NCBI GenBank assembly: GCA_938075415.1
Contig: CALJHC010000001.1
Coordinates: 124,001-188,000, forward strand
Length of the DNA stretch: 64,000 nt
From: an uncultured Rubripirellula sp.
GTDB taxonomy: Bacteria > Planctomycetota > Planctomycetia > Pirellulales > Pirellulaceae
Direction of reading: 5' to 3'
In this document: piece by piece, positions 27,501-36,818 of the stretch
How the letters are laid out: each line of letters starts with the position of its first letter
Position numbering within the stretch: position 1 is the first letter of the stretch
The notes under the pieces: generated by a model
Databases searched by the model: none
Seen by the model: only the letters and a program-made list of their open reading frames with translations
Told to the model about the DNA's origin: nothing
Position numbers and translations under genes: made by a program

Positions 27501-28886
27501 TCATTCAGGACTCTCTTCCAGGGCCCGAATCGGCTCAGAGGGGGAAGACTCCAAGCCAACCGTATTGACGGCAACCACCTGATAGATGTGTTGTTGACCA
27601 GCCTTCCAGTCTCGATCAGAGAAATCCATCGAGGCGAGAGGAAGGGTTGGAGTGTCGCTGTACAAAAGATTTTGAAATAGCGGCCGACCGAATCGATTCT
27701 GTTCTTTTTCTGGAACTTGACCGATTCGTTTGCCGTCTCGATAAATTAAGAACTTACCAAGACCGCTCTGAAGGTCAGCCCGAATCGACCAGGTGAGCGT
27801 CCCCGAACTAAAACTCAACTGCTCGGGACGAGGTGGAGGAGATTCGTCTTCAACCTCTGTGTTCTGGACATACTGCATCCACTGCCGAGCAATCTTCGCG
27901 TTCGGCAACCAAGTTGATTTTTTCCGATCGCCCTCAAATGCTTCCGCCGGCTGGGCCTGAAAGCCCGGTGTGTTCGACAGCCAGATGCCGTCTTCTTTCA
28001 TCTCTCGCAATGATTGGTTTGGCTTGTCCGGTAACCTAACTTCGAGACACGCATCCAACCAGGGAATCGCAAGATAACGCTGATTACCGCACTCATGGCT
28101 CGTCAGTGGATCCACCGCCACCCCAATCAATCCACCTCGACCACGCACGTCGTAGAAAAAATCTTCATTGGCCGGCCACACACGTGCGAAGCGCCCCTCA
28201 GTGACAGTCACTCCTTCCTTGGTTCCTGGATTGCACATGATCGGTACGCGCAGTACCTGGTCCGATAACTGGTGCGGATGGATTAATGGACGATCCGGAT
28301 TAATTCTGAGCAAAGGAACTCCCGATCTTAGCCATGCCGCAGCAACGCGATCTGGGTGCAATAGCACCATACCGCCGGCCCAATGACCACCCCCGCTATG
28401 GCCCCACAGTGCCCAAGGCACCTCGTGTAATTCTGGGTGGCCGGACTGCTCACCTAGGTCAACAAGCGCTTTCTGAAATGCTTTGCCAGATCCGTTCCGA
28501 GGATCACACCATAACTGACAATCCGTTGCGGCAGGTTGTTCGTAAGCAGGGGACATCAACGCACATCCATGCTGCCTTGCCAACGCTTGCCAGTGAACAT
28601 CAAAAGCACCCGACAATCCGGATTGGCAGGAGCCCTCGCCACAGCCGTGCTGATGGACAATAACGCCCCGTAAAACACGAACGTCCTCGGGAATCCAAAT
28701 CGTGTAATTCACTCCAAAAACCAGTTGGGGATTCGCTTCAGACGGCTCGTAACGAACTCGGTAATAGGGTGGGTCGGCTTCAGGAAACTGGTCGTACGGA
28801 GAGGGCTGCGCGGACGCGAGCGAGGTCAATGAAAAATACAAAACCGTCAGCAGTAAATTCGAACACAATAACTTGTTAACCATCAT
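27501..28886 (-). CDS. Secreted alpha/beta hydrolase with C-terminal FN3-like domain
   Basis: Met codons at 28886 and 28883 begin a signal peptide ([19 protein letters not shown], cleavage after SAQ); the frame is open to 28931 without better evidence. The ~460-residue enzyme has an esterase-type core with [13 protein letters not shown] and the nucleophile elbow [12 protein letters not shown]. The C-terminal ~110 residues ([40 protein letters not shown]) have the pattern of a fibronectin type III domain. It may cleave esters on plant or algal polysaccharides, which is inferred from its neighbours. Two secreted esterases in a row next to a sulfatase suggest shared use. Confidence 0.78.
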   Translation of the reverse strand: MMVNKLLCSNLLLTVLYFSLTSLASAQPSPYDQFPEADPPYYRVRYEPSEANPQLVFGVNYTIWIPEDVRVLRGVIVHQHGCGEGSCQSGLSGAFDVHWQALARQHGCALMSPAYEQPAATDCQLWCDPRNGSGKAFQKALVDLGEQSGHPELHEVPWALWGHSGGGHWAGGMVLLHPDRVAAAWLRSGVPLLRINPDRPLIHPHQLSDQVLRVPIMCNPGTKEGVTVTEGRFARVWPANEDFFYDVRGRGGLIGVAVDPLTSHECGNQRYLAIPWLDACLEVRLPDKPNQSLREMKEDGIWLSNTPGFQAQPAEAFEGDRKKSTWLPNAKIARQWMQYVQNTEVEDESPPPRPEQLSFSSGTLTWSIRADLQSGLGKFLIYRDGKRIGQVPEKEQNRFGRPLFQNLLYSDTPTLPLASMDFSDRDWKAGQQHIYQVVAVNTVGLESSPSEPIRALEESPE

Positions 28887-29044
28887 TGAATACTTTCTTG
28901 GTTCATTGAGAATTAAGTGCAGTTCTCTCAATCTTCTCGCTGATCTTTCAGCACAAGCGATTTTCGTGCGAAGGACGGAATCCCGCAGAAACCTTGCGGA
29001 ATACCCGCGAAAATCGGATCACTCGAGATCCGAGCCATCAACAT

Positions 29045-30016
29045 TTATCCTTCGTTTCTTGTCAGCCTTTCGATCAAATAATCAGTTGGCGACGCTGGCA
29101 GTCCGTCAGTCTTTCCGGGATAGACCAAATCGCACTCAACATCCAGTTGGTGCAAGCGTTCCTGCAACTTGACGCCAAAATTTGAAGTGTGAGTTGGATC
29201 TCGCTGCGGCTGCCCCAAGCCAGGAACCGCCGAGTAGAACAGATAAACCGGTGGATCATCCTGTGACGCAAGGGCGTAAGGGGAATATTCACCAATCCAT
29301 GGCAACAATCGATCGCGTTGGGCTAAGAACTCGGCAAACTTCGGGACGCCGAAGGCATGGCCCCCATAACGACTGTTTGGTGTCCACGTTCTCATCTGCT
29401 GCGGATCAAGTGTGGTTTGTGCACCAATCACCGCGGCGCAAAACAGCCTTGTTGACTCCCGCGCAATCGGGTCTTCACTATCTTTGTCCGCGAGGTCATC
29501 GTGGAAGGCCAACCAGAGACTTGAACAGGCGCCGGCGGACCCCCCCGCCGCACCAATGCGTGTCGGATCAACGTTCCACTCCAAAGCATGATGCTTCACA
29601 AATTGAAGTGCGCGGGCCGCATCCTCAAGCGGAGCCTTCACCGGTGGCATCACCTGGTCCTTCGCCGCGTGCCGCATCAGGCGATAGTTAATAGCGATGA
29701 CAGAGATACCACGATTCAATAGTGCATTCACATCGACAAACCGATTCACTCGTTCCTTTTCTCCACCAGACCAACCGCCACCATGAATCACAAAGACGGC
29801 CGGCGTTGGTTGATCAGATTTGGCTCTCCAAAAATCCAGTACCTGTCGCTCATGAGAATCGTAAGCAACCTCGGAAAGGGTAGGGGTGGGCACGACTGAA
29901 TCATCAATTGCAACTTGCGCTTCCTTCGATTCGCCACTCCTGTTTTCCTGGCCCATTGAAAAATTAGGCCACATGCAAAAACAAACCAACATCAGAACAG
30001 TCAAAAACCACTTCAT
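29045..30016 (-). CDS. Secreted carboxylesterase / BD-FAE-like alpha/beta hydrolase
   Basis: A 323-residue protein with a signal peptide (FLTVLMLVCFCMW, then SMGQE) and an alpha/beta hydrolase core. The oxyanion motif is FVIHGGGWSGGE and the nucleophile elbow is GAAGGSAGACSS, as in the hormone-sensitive lipase/BD-FAE group. The Asp and His of the triad should lie in the last 80 residues, which contain PPVYLFYSAVPG and DVECDLVYPGK; I could not assign the His with certainty. It precedes the FN3-type esterase by about 160 bp on the same strand and is divergent from PSD1 C. Deacylation of polysaccharide is a reasonable guess. Confidence 0.82.
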   Translation of the reverse strand: MKWFLTVLMLVCFCMWPNFSMGQENRSGESKEAQVAIDDSVVPTPTLSEVAYDSHERQVLDFWRAKSDQPTPAVFVIHGGGWSGGEKERVNRFVDVNALLNRGISVIAINYRLMRHAAKDQVMPPVKAPLEDAARALQFVKHHALEWNVDPTRIGAAGGSAGACSSLWLAFHDDLADKDSEDPIARESTRLFCAAVIGAQTTLDPQQMRTWTPNSRYGGHAFGVPKFAEFLAQRDRLLPWIGEYSPYALASQDDPPVYLFYSAVPGLGQPQRDPTHTSNFGVKLQERLHQLDVECDLVYPGKTDGLPASPTDYLIERLTRNEG

Positions 30017-30610
30017 CTATTTGAAATCCTGCTAATTAGAAAACACCTGGCTCAACATGTTATGTCCGCGAGTATTTTTACTCACCGCCCCTTCAAAAAC
30101 CTCCGGCAGTCAACCTCAAGCAAAAATCCAGACTCCGGAACTTTGAATCGATAGAAAGCCCAATGGTATACCGGCTTGCATCCTCAATCATCAATCCGAA
30201 GTATCAACCACCCCGTAATTCAAGAGAAAAAACCATGATTCCATCGCCCAATCTTAACTCACAAGCGGGGGGAGATCTTCACGTGCATCTTGAGGTCGTG
30301 CACTCAGCGTTTTGTTCATTGCATCGGAAAGACCACACACCCACACCACTTCGCAGTGTTATGATATTGGGTTAATGATTCGGGAAGAGGCAACCAAGAT
30401 ACACAGGGCGCAATCTCGCAGCAGCATCCTCGCAAAATCAAAACAGAATCGCTAAACCCGACCAGAACAATTCGCCAAAAACCAGCTTGATTGCGATCAA
30501 TCCGATCGAGAAAACCTGACCATTGAAATCTGCGGTAACCATCAGAAAATGCAATCCGAGATTTTATTGGGTTGAGAAGAATCAGCCAATTTTTGAAAGT
30601 GTGTTGATCC
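30017..30610. other. Divergent intergenic region
   Basis: A 594-bp gap between the minus-strand esterase and the plus-strand PSD1 C gene. It must hold promoters for both directions. No repeat, RNA or convincing small gene was seen; the longest plus frame (30163-30375) lacks recognisable features. Confidence 0.45.
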
Positions 30611-33532
30611 ATGAGACATTGCTTCCAACTCATTGTTTTAATCACCCTCAGCTTCTATCTGTTCCCCGTCTACCTGCGTGCCGATGATGGCGAATCTTTC
30701 GAATTCTATGAAAAGCAAGTGCGCCCGGTACTGGTAAAGCATTGCTACGAGTGTCACTCGGGAACCAAAGCAGGTGGTGGCCTTTCCTTGGAAGATGCTT
30801 CGGGATGGTTAAAGGGTGGCGAGAGTGGGGCCGCCGTGGTTGCCCACGAGCCAGAATCAAGTCTTCTGATTGAAGCGGTTCGTTACAAGTCACTTGAAAT
30901 GCCACCGCTCGAGGCGGGTGGCAAATTAAACGAAGAGACAATCGCAACCCTCACCACATGGATAAAGAATGGAGCCTCGGCTCCAAAAGATTCAACAATC
31001 AAAGTGGGTGGAATGCGTCGGGAGCAGGCTGAAAAATGGTGGTCCTTCCAGCCCCTGCAACCTTTCAAACGGGAACTTACCAGTGAACTCATTGATTCGG
31101 ATATCGAGTCGGGTTGGACGCAGCAAGGACTTAAGCCAAGTCAACCAGCGGACAAACGCACATTGATACGCCGTGTCACCTACGATCTAACTGGCCTGCC
31201 ACCCACTCAAGAACAAATCGCTGAATTTCTCAATGATCAATCTGAACATGCATTTGCCAATCTCGTTGATCGACTTCTGGAATCACCGCAGTATGGTGTT
31301 CATTGGGGACGCCGTTGGTTGGATCTAGTGCGGTACGCCGATACAGCGGGTGAAAACACCGACAGGCCACTTCCGCATGCTTGGCGTTATCGCAACTGGG
31401 TATTTGATGCATGGAATCAAAACATGCCTCTTGACCAATTCGCCAGAATGCAAATCGCGGGTGATCTCTTATCGATCTCCAAATCGAAACCGCATCAACC
31501 CGAGGGAATCATCGCAACAGGTTACCTCGCCATCGCAAGACGATTTGGACATAACATTGATCACGATATGCACCTGACATATGAAGATGTGATCGACAAC
31601 CTCGGAAAAACATTTCTTGGCCTGACGCTTGCGTGCGCGCGATGCCACGATCACAAGTACGACCCAGTCAGCCAAGAGGATTATTACGCACTCTACGGTG
31701 CTTTCGAAAGCAGTAAATTTTCTTTCCCGGGTTGTGAGCCAATTGGACAACCTCGAGACCTCATTCCTCTGATCGAATCCGAACGATATGACGAGATCCA
31801 ACAGCAATATGAGACATCGCTAGAACAATACAATCAATCAGCCAACGCAAGGAAAATGCATTCCGATCACCTCGCCGCACTACAAGAAAAATCAGCGACT
31901 TTACTGGCCTCAGATCAAGTCGGTGAAGGCGAATCAAAGCAGATCACCAGCAATGAAAGTTCAGACCCCATCGAAATCTCGATGAGAAAAGGAGAAGTAC
32001 TGCAACTGACCGTTCTTCCAAATGCCAATCACGGTGCCGACACAACACGGATAGAACTATCCATCGAATCAATTTCCGACTCGGCAGCTAAGTGGCATTC
32101 GGATGAGCTGATACCCCGCTTTTCCGAACAAAATTCGGCGATAGGTTCACGGGGAGCGACATGGTGCCTACTTGATCTTTCCGAGAGTCCACGTTTACTT
32201 GCAAACTATCAAGCAGGCATCTCCAACCAACCTAGCCTTATCTCCTTTACCAACGCGGAACTTCCTTCAGCGATGGTGAATCAATCAGAACAAAGTGTTG
32301 CAGTTTGGACAACACTTCCCAGCCGGTCTCTGTTTTTGCATCCAGGACCAAATCAAAACGTCGCCATCACATGGACATGTCCAAAAGATGACACCTACAC
32401 GATCTTCGGCCTAGTCAATGACTCGCATCCGGCGGGTCTCGATGGTGTTTCCTATCGGTTGCAACATTTTGATGATCCTGATTTAGGACCAGGTCTCATG
32501 CAGCTTGATGAAATCACCCGCGCTGAGATCCACGACCCACCTGACCCGCCAGAGATTCCCGTTGCATATGGTGTTGTCGAAGGTGAAATAAAAAACAGCA
32601 TGTTGCAAGAACGTGGTGATCCCGAACAGCTGGGACAACCGATCACCCGGCATTGGCTAACGGTTTTCGGTGGCAAGACATTGGATTCCCCAGCATCCAG
32701 CGGACGACTCGAAATGGCTGATGAAATCGTCCGCAATCCGCTTTTCAGTCGCACGTTTGTGAATCGACTTTGGCAATGGCATTTTGGACAAGGACTCGTC
32801 ACGACACCCAATGATTTTGGCTTCCGAGGCAGTCAACCAACACATCCCATTTTACTGGAACAACTCGCGGCTCATTTTGTAAGCGGTGGATATCGCATCA
32901 AGGAGATGCATCGCCTGTTAGTCAATACACGCACTTATCAGCGTGATAGTCTGAACGTCAAAAACCTAGAAAAAGATCCTGACAATCATTGGCTTTCTGG
33001 GTTTACCCGACGACGACTGACTGCAGAGGAAATTCGAGATAGCCTTCTGATGGCCAGTGGTGAAATTGACCTCGATTTTGGTGAAGCTCATCCTTTCCCA
33101 CCGGAGAAAGACTGGAATTACAGCCAACATAATCCCTTCAATGCGGTCTACAGCAACGCGCGGCGAAGCGCGTTCATGATGGTTCAGCGTCAGCGGCGTC
33201 ACCCCTACCTGGCATTGTTTGATGGACCTGATCCCAATGCCAGCACACCCGCACGCCAGAGCACCACGGTTCCTGTTCAATCGCTCTATTTCCTCAACGA
33301 TCCCTTCTTCCATCATCATGCCGCCGCTTTTGCGAATAAGTTCACCGATACTAAAAAATCGGAAGATCGCCTCGTCTTGATGTACCAAAAACTGTTCGGT
33401 CGCGATCCTGATCCGGACGAAATCCTTCTTTTCCTCGATTACCTTGAAACACAAAACCAATCGCACTCGGAAGTCTGGTCCTCGATAGCACGAACCATGC
33501 TTTCTAGCAACGAATTCCTGTATATCGACTAA
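30611..33532 (+). CDS. PSD1-type protein with cytochrome c motif (C)
   Basis: A 973-residue protein with signal peptide (LIVLITLSFYLFPVYL, then RADD). It carries the haem motif CYECH (PSCyt1), a DUF1549 region (RRVTYDLTGLPPTQ through CARCHDHKYDPVS), a beta-rich middle part and DUF1553 (FVNRLWQWHFGQGL, RRSAFMMVQRQRR). It differs enough from copies A and B to be an old paralogue and not a recent duplicate. It pairs with DUF1501 C, which starts about 90 bp downstream. The family is thought to act at the cell surface, perhaps in electron transfer or polysaccharide attack; no reaction is established. Confidence 0.9.
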   Translation: MRHCFQLIVLITLSFYLFPVYLRADDGESFEFYEKQVRPVLVKHCYECHSGTKAGGGLSLEDASGWLKGGESGAAVVAHEPESSLLIEAVRYKSLEMPPLEAGGKLNEETIATLTTWIKNGASAPKDSTIKVGGMRREQAEKWWSFQPLQPFKRELTSELIDSDIESGWTQQGLKPSQPADKRTLIRRVTYDLTGLPPTQEQIAEFLNDQSEHAFANLVDRLLESPQYGVHWGRRWLDLVRYADTAGENTDRPLPHAWRYRNWVFDAWNQNMPLDQFARMQIAGDLLSISKSKPHQPEGIIATGYLAIARRFGHNIDHDMHLTYEDVIDNLGKTFLGLTLACARCHDHKYDPVSQEDYYALYGAFESSKFSFPGCEPIGQPRDLIPLIESERYDEIQQQYETSLEQYNQSANARKMHSDHLAALQEKSATLLASDQVGEGESKQITSNESSDPIEISMRKGEVLQLTVLPNANHGADTTRIELSIESISDSAAKWHSDELIPRFSEQNSAIGSRGATWCLLDLSESPRLLANYQAGISNQPSLISFTNAELPSAMVNQSEQSVAVWTTLPSRSLFLHPGPNQNVAITWTCPKDDTYTIFGLVNDSHPAGLDGVSYRLQHFDDPDLGPGLMQLDEITRAEIHDPPDPPEIPVAYGVVEGEIKNSMLQERGDPEQLGQPITRHWLTVFGGKTLDSPASSGRLEMADEIVRNPLFSRTFVNRLWQWHFGQGLVTTPNDFGFRGSQPTHPILLEQLAAHFVSGGYRIKEMHRLLVNTRTYQRDSLNVKNLEKDPDNHWLSGFTRRRLTAEEIRDSLLMASGEIDLDFGEAHPFPPEKDWNYSQHNPFNAVYSNARRSAFMMVQRQRRHPYLALFDGPDPNASTPARQSTTVPVQSLYFLNDPFFHHHAAAFANKFTDTKKSEDRLVLMYQKLFGRDPDPDEILLFLDYLETQNQSHSEVWSSIARTMLSSNEFLYID

Positions 33533-33621
33533 GTCAGCTAGCAGGAATTAAAAACTACCATCAATCTGTTCAGGCAGCATTGCGAATTCAACTCACATAA
33601 CGAATTCATTCCCCTCTCCAG

Positions 33622-35022
33622 ATGAATCGTGACCTTATGAAGTCAACTAAAATTCCAAGACGGCAATGGTTGCAATCCGCGGTTGTCGGGAGCTCAATTT
33701 TTAACGGGCTCCTCCACCCTGCGCATGGTGGAATCTCAGACGCAAGCGTAAGAACACACCACGCTGCCAAAGCAAAGCGAGTCATTTTCTTGTTCATGAC
33801 GGGTGGGGTGTCCCACGTGGATACGTTCGATCCAAAACCAGCGTTGACAAAAGACCATGGCAAAGAGATTCAAGCGGATCACCCGGAGATCAAAGAACGA
33901 CCAGGTTATGAGCGAATCTATCTCAAGAAACCTCAATGGAGTTTTCAACCGCACGGTCAATCGGGTATCGAGGTCAGTGAATTATTTCCCCATGTTGCAC
34001 AATGCGTCGACAACATCGCAATGATTCGATCGATGCACACCTCCCATTCCAACCACTACAACGCAACTTTGGGAATGCACACAGGATCGTTTGCATTCTC
34101 ACGTCCAAGCATTGGTTCTTGGGTCACTTATGGCTTGGGTACAGAAAACCAAAACCTGCCCAGCTTTATGGTTCTAGCGCCCCAGCAAACCTACGCAGGA
34201 ACGCAGGTTTACTCAAACGATTTTCTTCCCGCGGTCCATCAGGGTACGCTTGTTGTTCCCGGTCAAGAACCGATCAGAAACATCGCTCCTCGGGTGCCAC
34301 CTTCTAACCAAAGAAAACAGATTGACCTCTTGCGAGCTATCAATGAAAGGCATTTGAAGGAGCGAGTTCGGGACCCACAACTCTCGGCTAGAATCGCCAC
34401 GATGGAAACCGCGTTCGGCATGCAGATGGCTGTACCTGACGCCTTTAACTTTTCCAGCGAAAGCAAAGAAACACTTGACCTATACGGACTTGAGCCAGAA
34501 CAAAAAACGGGTTTCGCTTGGCAATGCCTCGCGGCACGCCGATTAGTTGAAAGAGGTGTTCGCTTTATCGAATTAATCGATACTGGTTCTTCCGGAAACT
34601 GGGATGCTCACGGCGATATGATGACTCACGTTGGTCTCGCAAAAAACGTTGACCAACCCATTGCCGCATTACTAAAAGATTTGAAACGTACCGGACTGCT
34701 CGAGGATACCCTTGTTGTTTGGACAACAGAATTTGGTCGCACCCCCTTCAATAACTCAGCGGAAGCAAAGGGCCGAGAACACCATCCCTGGGCTTTCAGT
34801 TCCTGGCTCGCTGGTGCTGGTGTCCAAGCGGGTGTTGTTCATGGCGCTACCGATGAACATGGAATGCGAGCCACTGAGCAACCCGTTCATGTTCATGATC
34901 TTCATGCCACGATTTTGCATCTCATGGGATTTGACCACGAGCGTCTCACTTATCGGCATGCCGGACGCGATTACCGGCTTACCGATGTGCATGGATCAGT
35001 AGTTCAGGGAGTGCTTAGTTAA
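33622..35022 (+). CDS. DUF1501 protein, Tat-secreted (C)
   Basis: A 466-residue DUF1501 protein with an N-terminal twin-arginine-like signal (KIPRRQWLQSAVVGSS); a start at Met 33637 is also possible. Landmarks are VIFLFMTGGVSHVDTFDPKP, IRSMHTSHSNHYNATLG, VVWTTEFGRTP and HDLHATILHLMGFDHERL. It forms a pair with PSD1 C on the plus strand and is convergent with the TRASH-domain gene downstream. Function is unproven, as for the other two copies. Confidence 0.92.
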   Translation: MNRDLMKSTKIPRRQWLQSAVVGSSIFNGLLHPAHGGISDASVRTHHAAKAKRVIFLFMTGGVSHVDTFDPKPALTKDHGKEIQADHPEIKERPGYERIYLKKPQWSFQPHGQSGIEVSELFPHVAQCVDNIAMIRSMHTSHSNHYNATLGMHTGSFAFSRPSIGSWVTYGLGTENQNLPSFMVLAPQQTYAGTQVYSNDFLPAVHQGTLVVPGQEPIRNIAPRVPPSNQRKQIDLLRAINERHLKERVRDPQLSARIATMETAFGMQMAVPDAFNFSSESKETLDLYGLEPEQKTGFAWQCLAARRLVERGVRFIELIDTGSSGNWDAHGDMMTHVGLAKNVDQPIAALLKDLKRTGLLEDTLVVWTTEFGRTPFNNSAEAKGREHHPWAFSSWLAGAGVQAGVVHGATDEHGMRATEQPVHVHDLHATILHLMGFDHERLTYRHAGRDYRLTDVHGSVVQGVLS

Positions 35023-35250
35023 GACTTCTGAGATTCCCAAACTCATGCTTTTTGAAAACCCGATGCTTCTCCGCTTCATGATCTCTGAGTACTTGACCAA
35101 TGGACCGATAGAAGGATCCGAGAGAAATCAGAAACATGAAAGCTCGCAGGGCATCAGGCAACCTGATTCCTCGCAGTCACCCCGTTCAGGGAAAGCTTCG
35201 CCTGGCTGATCACTTTAACATGATCAATCAAATCAAAAGACGATTATTCG

Positions 35251-36432
35251 CTAGCGCATCAGAGGTGGATTCACTCCCCGCTCGGCGAGCTGACCAATGT
35301 AAGTGTCCGGGTCTCGTTCAAGCGAGCGAGCACATCCGGGACAGCAGATGTAGACGGCTCGACCATTTAGGTTGACCTTGTAAGGCCCACCCATTGCGTC
35401 CAGTGGTTCGTCCATCACGGGGCAATATGCTTGTCGAGCTATGTGAGTTGCGTCCGCTTCAGATACCCGCAAAACCCCAGTGGGCAACTTCTCTTCCTCG
35501 ACCAAATCAGCCAGAGTGCGCTGGTTCGAACTCGCAGCAATGTGGTCCAACAATTCAGGAGAACCATTCCGCAGGGATTCATTTACGAAGTGGTTTGGAT
35601 TCGCCTCAACTTTTTTTAAGCAACCTTTGCAACATAGAAAGAGTGGATGACGTCCGACCATCACCTTAACGGGTGATCCCATGCTTCCAAGCGGCATCCC
35701 CATCACCGGGCATGTACTTTGAAGGTCGACGAGGGAAGTGTCCGCTTCAGAGGTTAAATGAGCAGAAACGGAAGGATAGTGACTGATGACATCCAATGGA
35801 GTACCCGCCAGTTCTTTCACGCAATCATCTGAACAAACATAAACTGTCTTGCCGTTTAATTTCGTCCGCCTCGCACGCTCATTTAATCCCAAAATCCGAC
35901 CATCCAACGGACAAAAACGCTGCCTCTTGATGGCGAGTTCCCTCTGCAATTCAGCAGGTATTTTGATTGAACCCAACTGGCGAAACACAAGCAATTTCTT
36001 TTCACCGGAAAGATCAGCAAGTTGGAATCTCGCCTCGACCAAACCTCCTTTTACCTGCGGGACGGGATATCGCGCCACGAAGTACTTCCCGTTTTCGAGT
36101 GACAGCCCCACTCGGTAACGCTTTGATTGATCGGGAAAACGTAGCGAGACGACAGCTCTTAAATCGGTCAAGTTAATCTTGGATGAGTCTTCGACCCCCT
36201 CGGATTCGACGCCTTGGGAGACGACAAGCTTAATTCGGTCAGTCTCGAAAACTGTCTCAACCTGGTAACCGCCCAATTGCCGGGTTTGTTCAAACAGGTT
36301 TTTGTTCGCTGACTCTTCGATTTTGAGGTCGTCGGCCATGACGTTCGTTAAAACGCAAAGCAAGCCGGCTCCGCCCGAGAAAGCGACAAAAACGCTTCGG
36401 AACCAATCTTTGAAAATCATACCCACGTCCAT
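35251..36432 (-). CDS. Secreted protein with three TRASH/YHS-like metal-binding repeats
   Basis: A 393-residue protein with a signal peptide (start at 36432 or Met 36420; cleavage near MADD). The second half has three Cys-rich repeats: FCPLDGRILG...VYVCSDDC, then TCPVMGMPLGSMG...FLCCKGC, then YCPVMDEPLDAMGG...YICCPGC. Each has the C-P-(V/L)-(M/D) and C-x-x-C layout of TRASH/YHS domains, which bind Cu or similar metals. It lies downstream of the CusA-like gene on the same strand, 386 bp away. A periplasmic metal chaperone or buffer for the efflux system is the most likely role. Confidence 0.78.
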   Translation of the reverse strand: MDVGMIFKDWFRSVFVAFSGGAGLLCVLTNVMADDLKIEESANKNLFEQTRQLGGYQVETVFETDRIKLVVSQGVESEGVEDSSKINLTDLRAVVSLRFPDQSKRYRVGLSLENGKYFVARYPVPQVKGGLVEARFQLADLSGEKKLLVFRQLGSIKIPAELQRELAIKRQRFCPLDGRILGLNERARRTKLNGKTVYVCSDDCVKELAGTPLDVISHYPSVSAHLTSEADTSLVDLQSTCPVMGMPLGSMGSPVKVMVGRHPLFLCCKGCLKKVEANPNHFVNESLRNGSPELLDHIAASSNQRTLADLVEEEKLPTGVLRVSEADATHIARQAYCPVMDEPLDAMGGPYKVNLNGRAVYICCPGCARSLERDPDTYIGQLAERGVNPPLMR

Positions 36433-36818
36433 GTCTTGAATTTCATTCTCGTTGAAGCAGTCCGCTGTAATTGGCGGAAATACACTTCGGAGAGGCGTTG
36501 CTTTTAAGCAGAATTAACCGAATGTGATGCCACACCGCAAGAGAAACATGCGCGACCAGTGACAGGCCTGACCGAGGTAAAGGGGCAGTGAACAACGGCA
36601 AGCAAAGCAGTCGCTGCCGTGGAACGTTCGTTCAAGAATCTGAAGCTGCCTCGCTTGCTCGTGACTGAGTCACCATGAGCCAGAGAGAGCAATCACTTAT
36701 TTCCCACCTCACAAAATCCCGAAGTTACAAGGCTTTCTAAGCACAGTGGCGTGAACTCCGACATCGGATTGATTGACTGTGGTCGTCCACACGAAGAAAG
36801 ACTGAAGACCCAACCACA
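36433..36818. other. Intergenic region in the metal-efflux locus
   Basis: 386 bp between the CusA-like stop and the TRASH-repeat gene. No gene, repeat or clear terminator was seen. The length suggests the TRASH-repeat gene has its own promoter. Confidence 0.45.
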
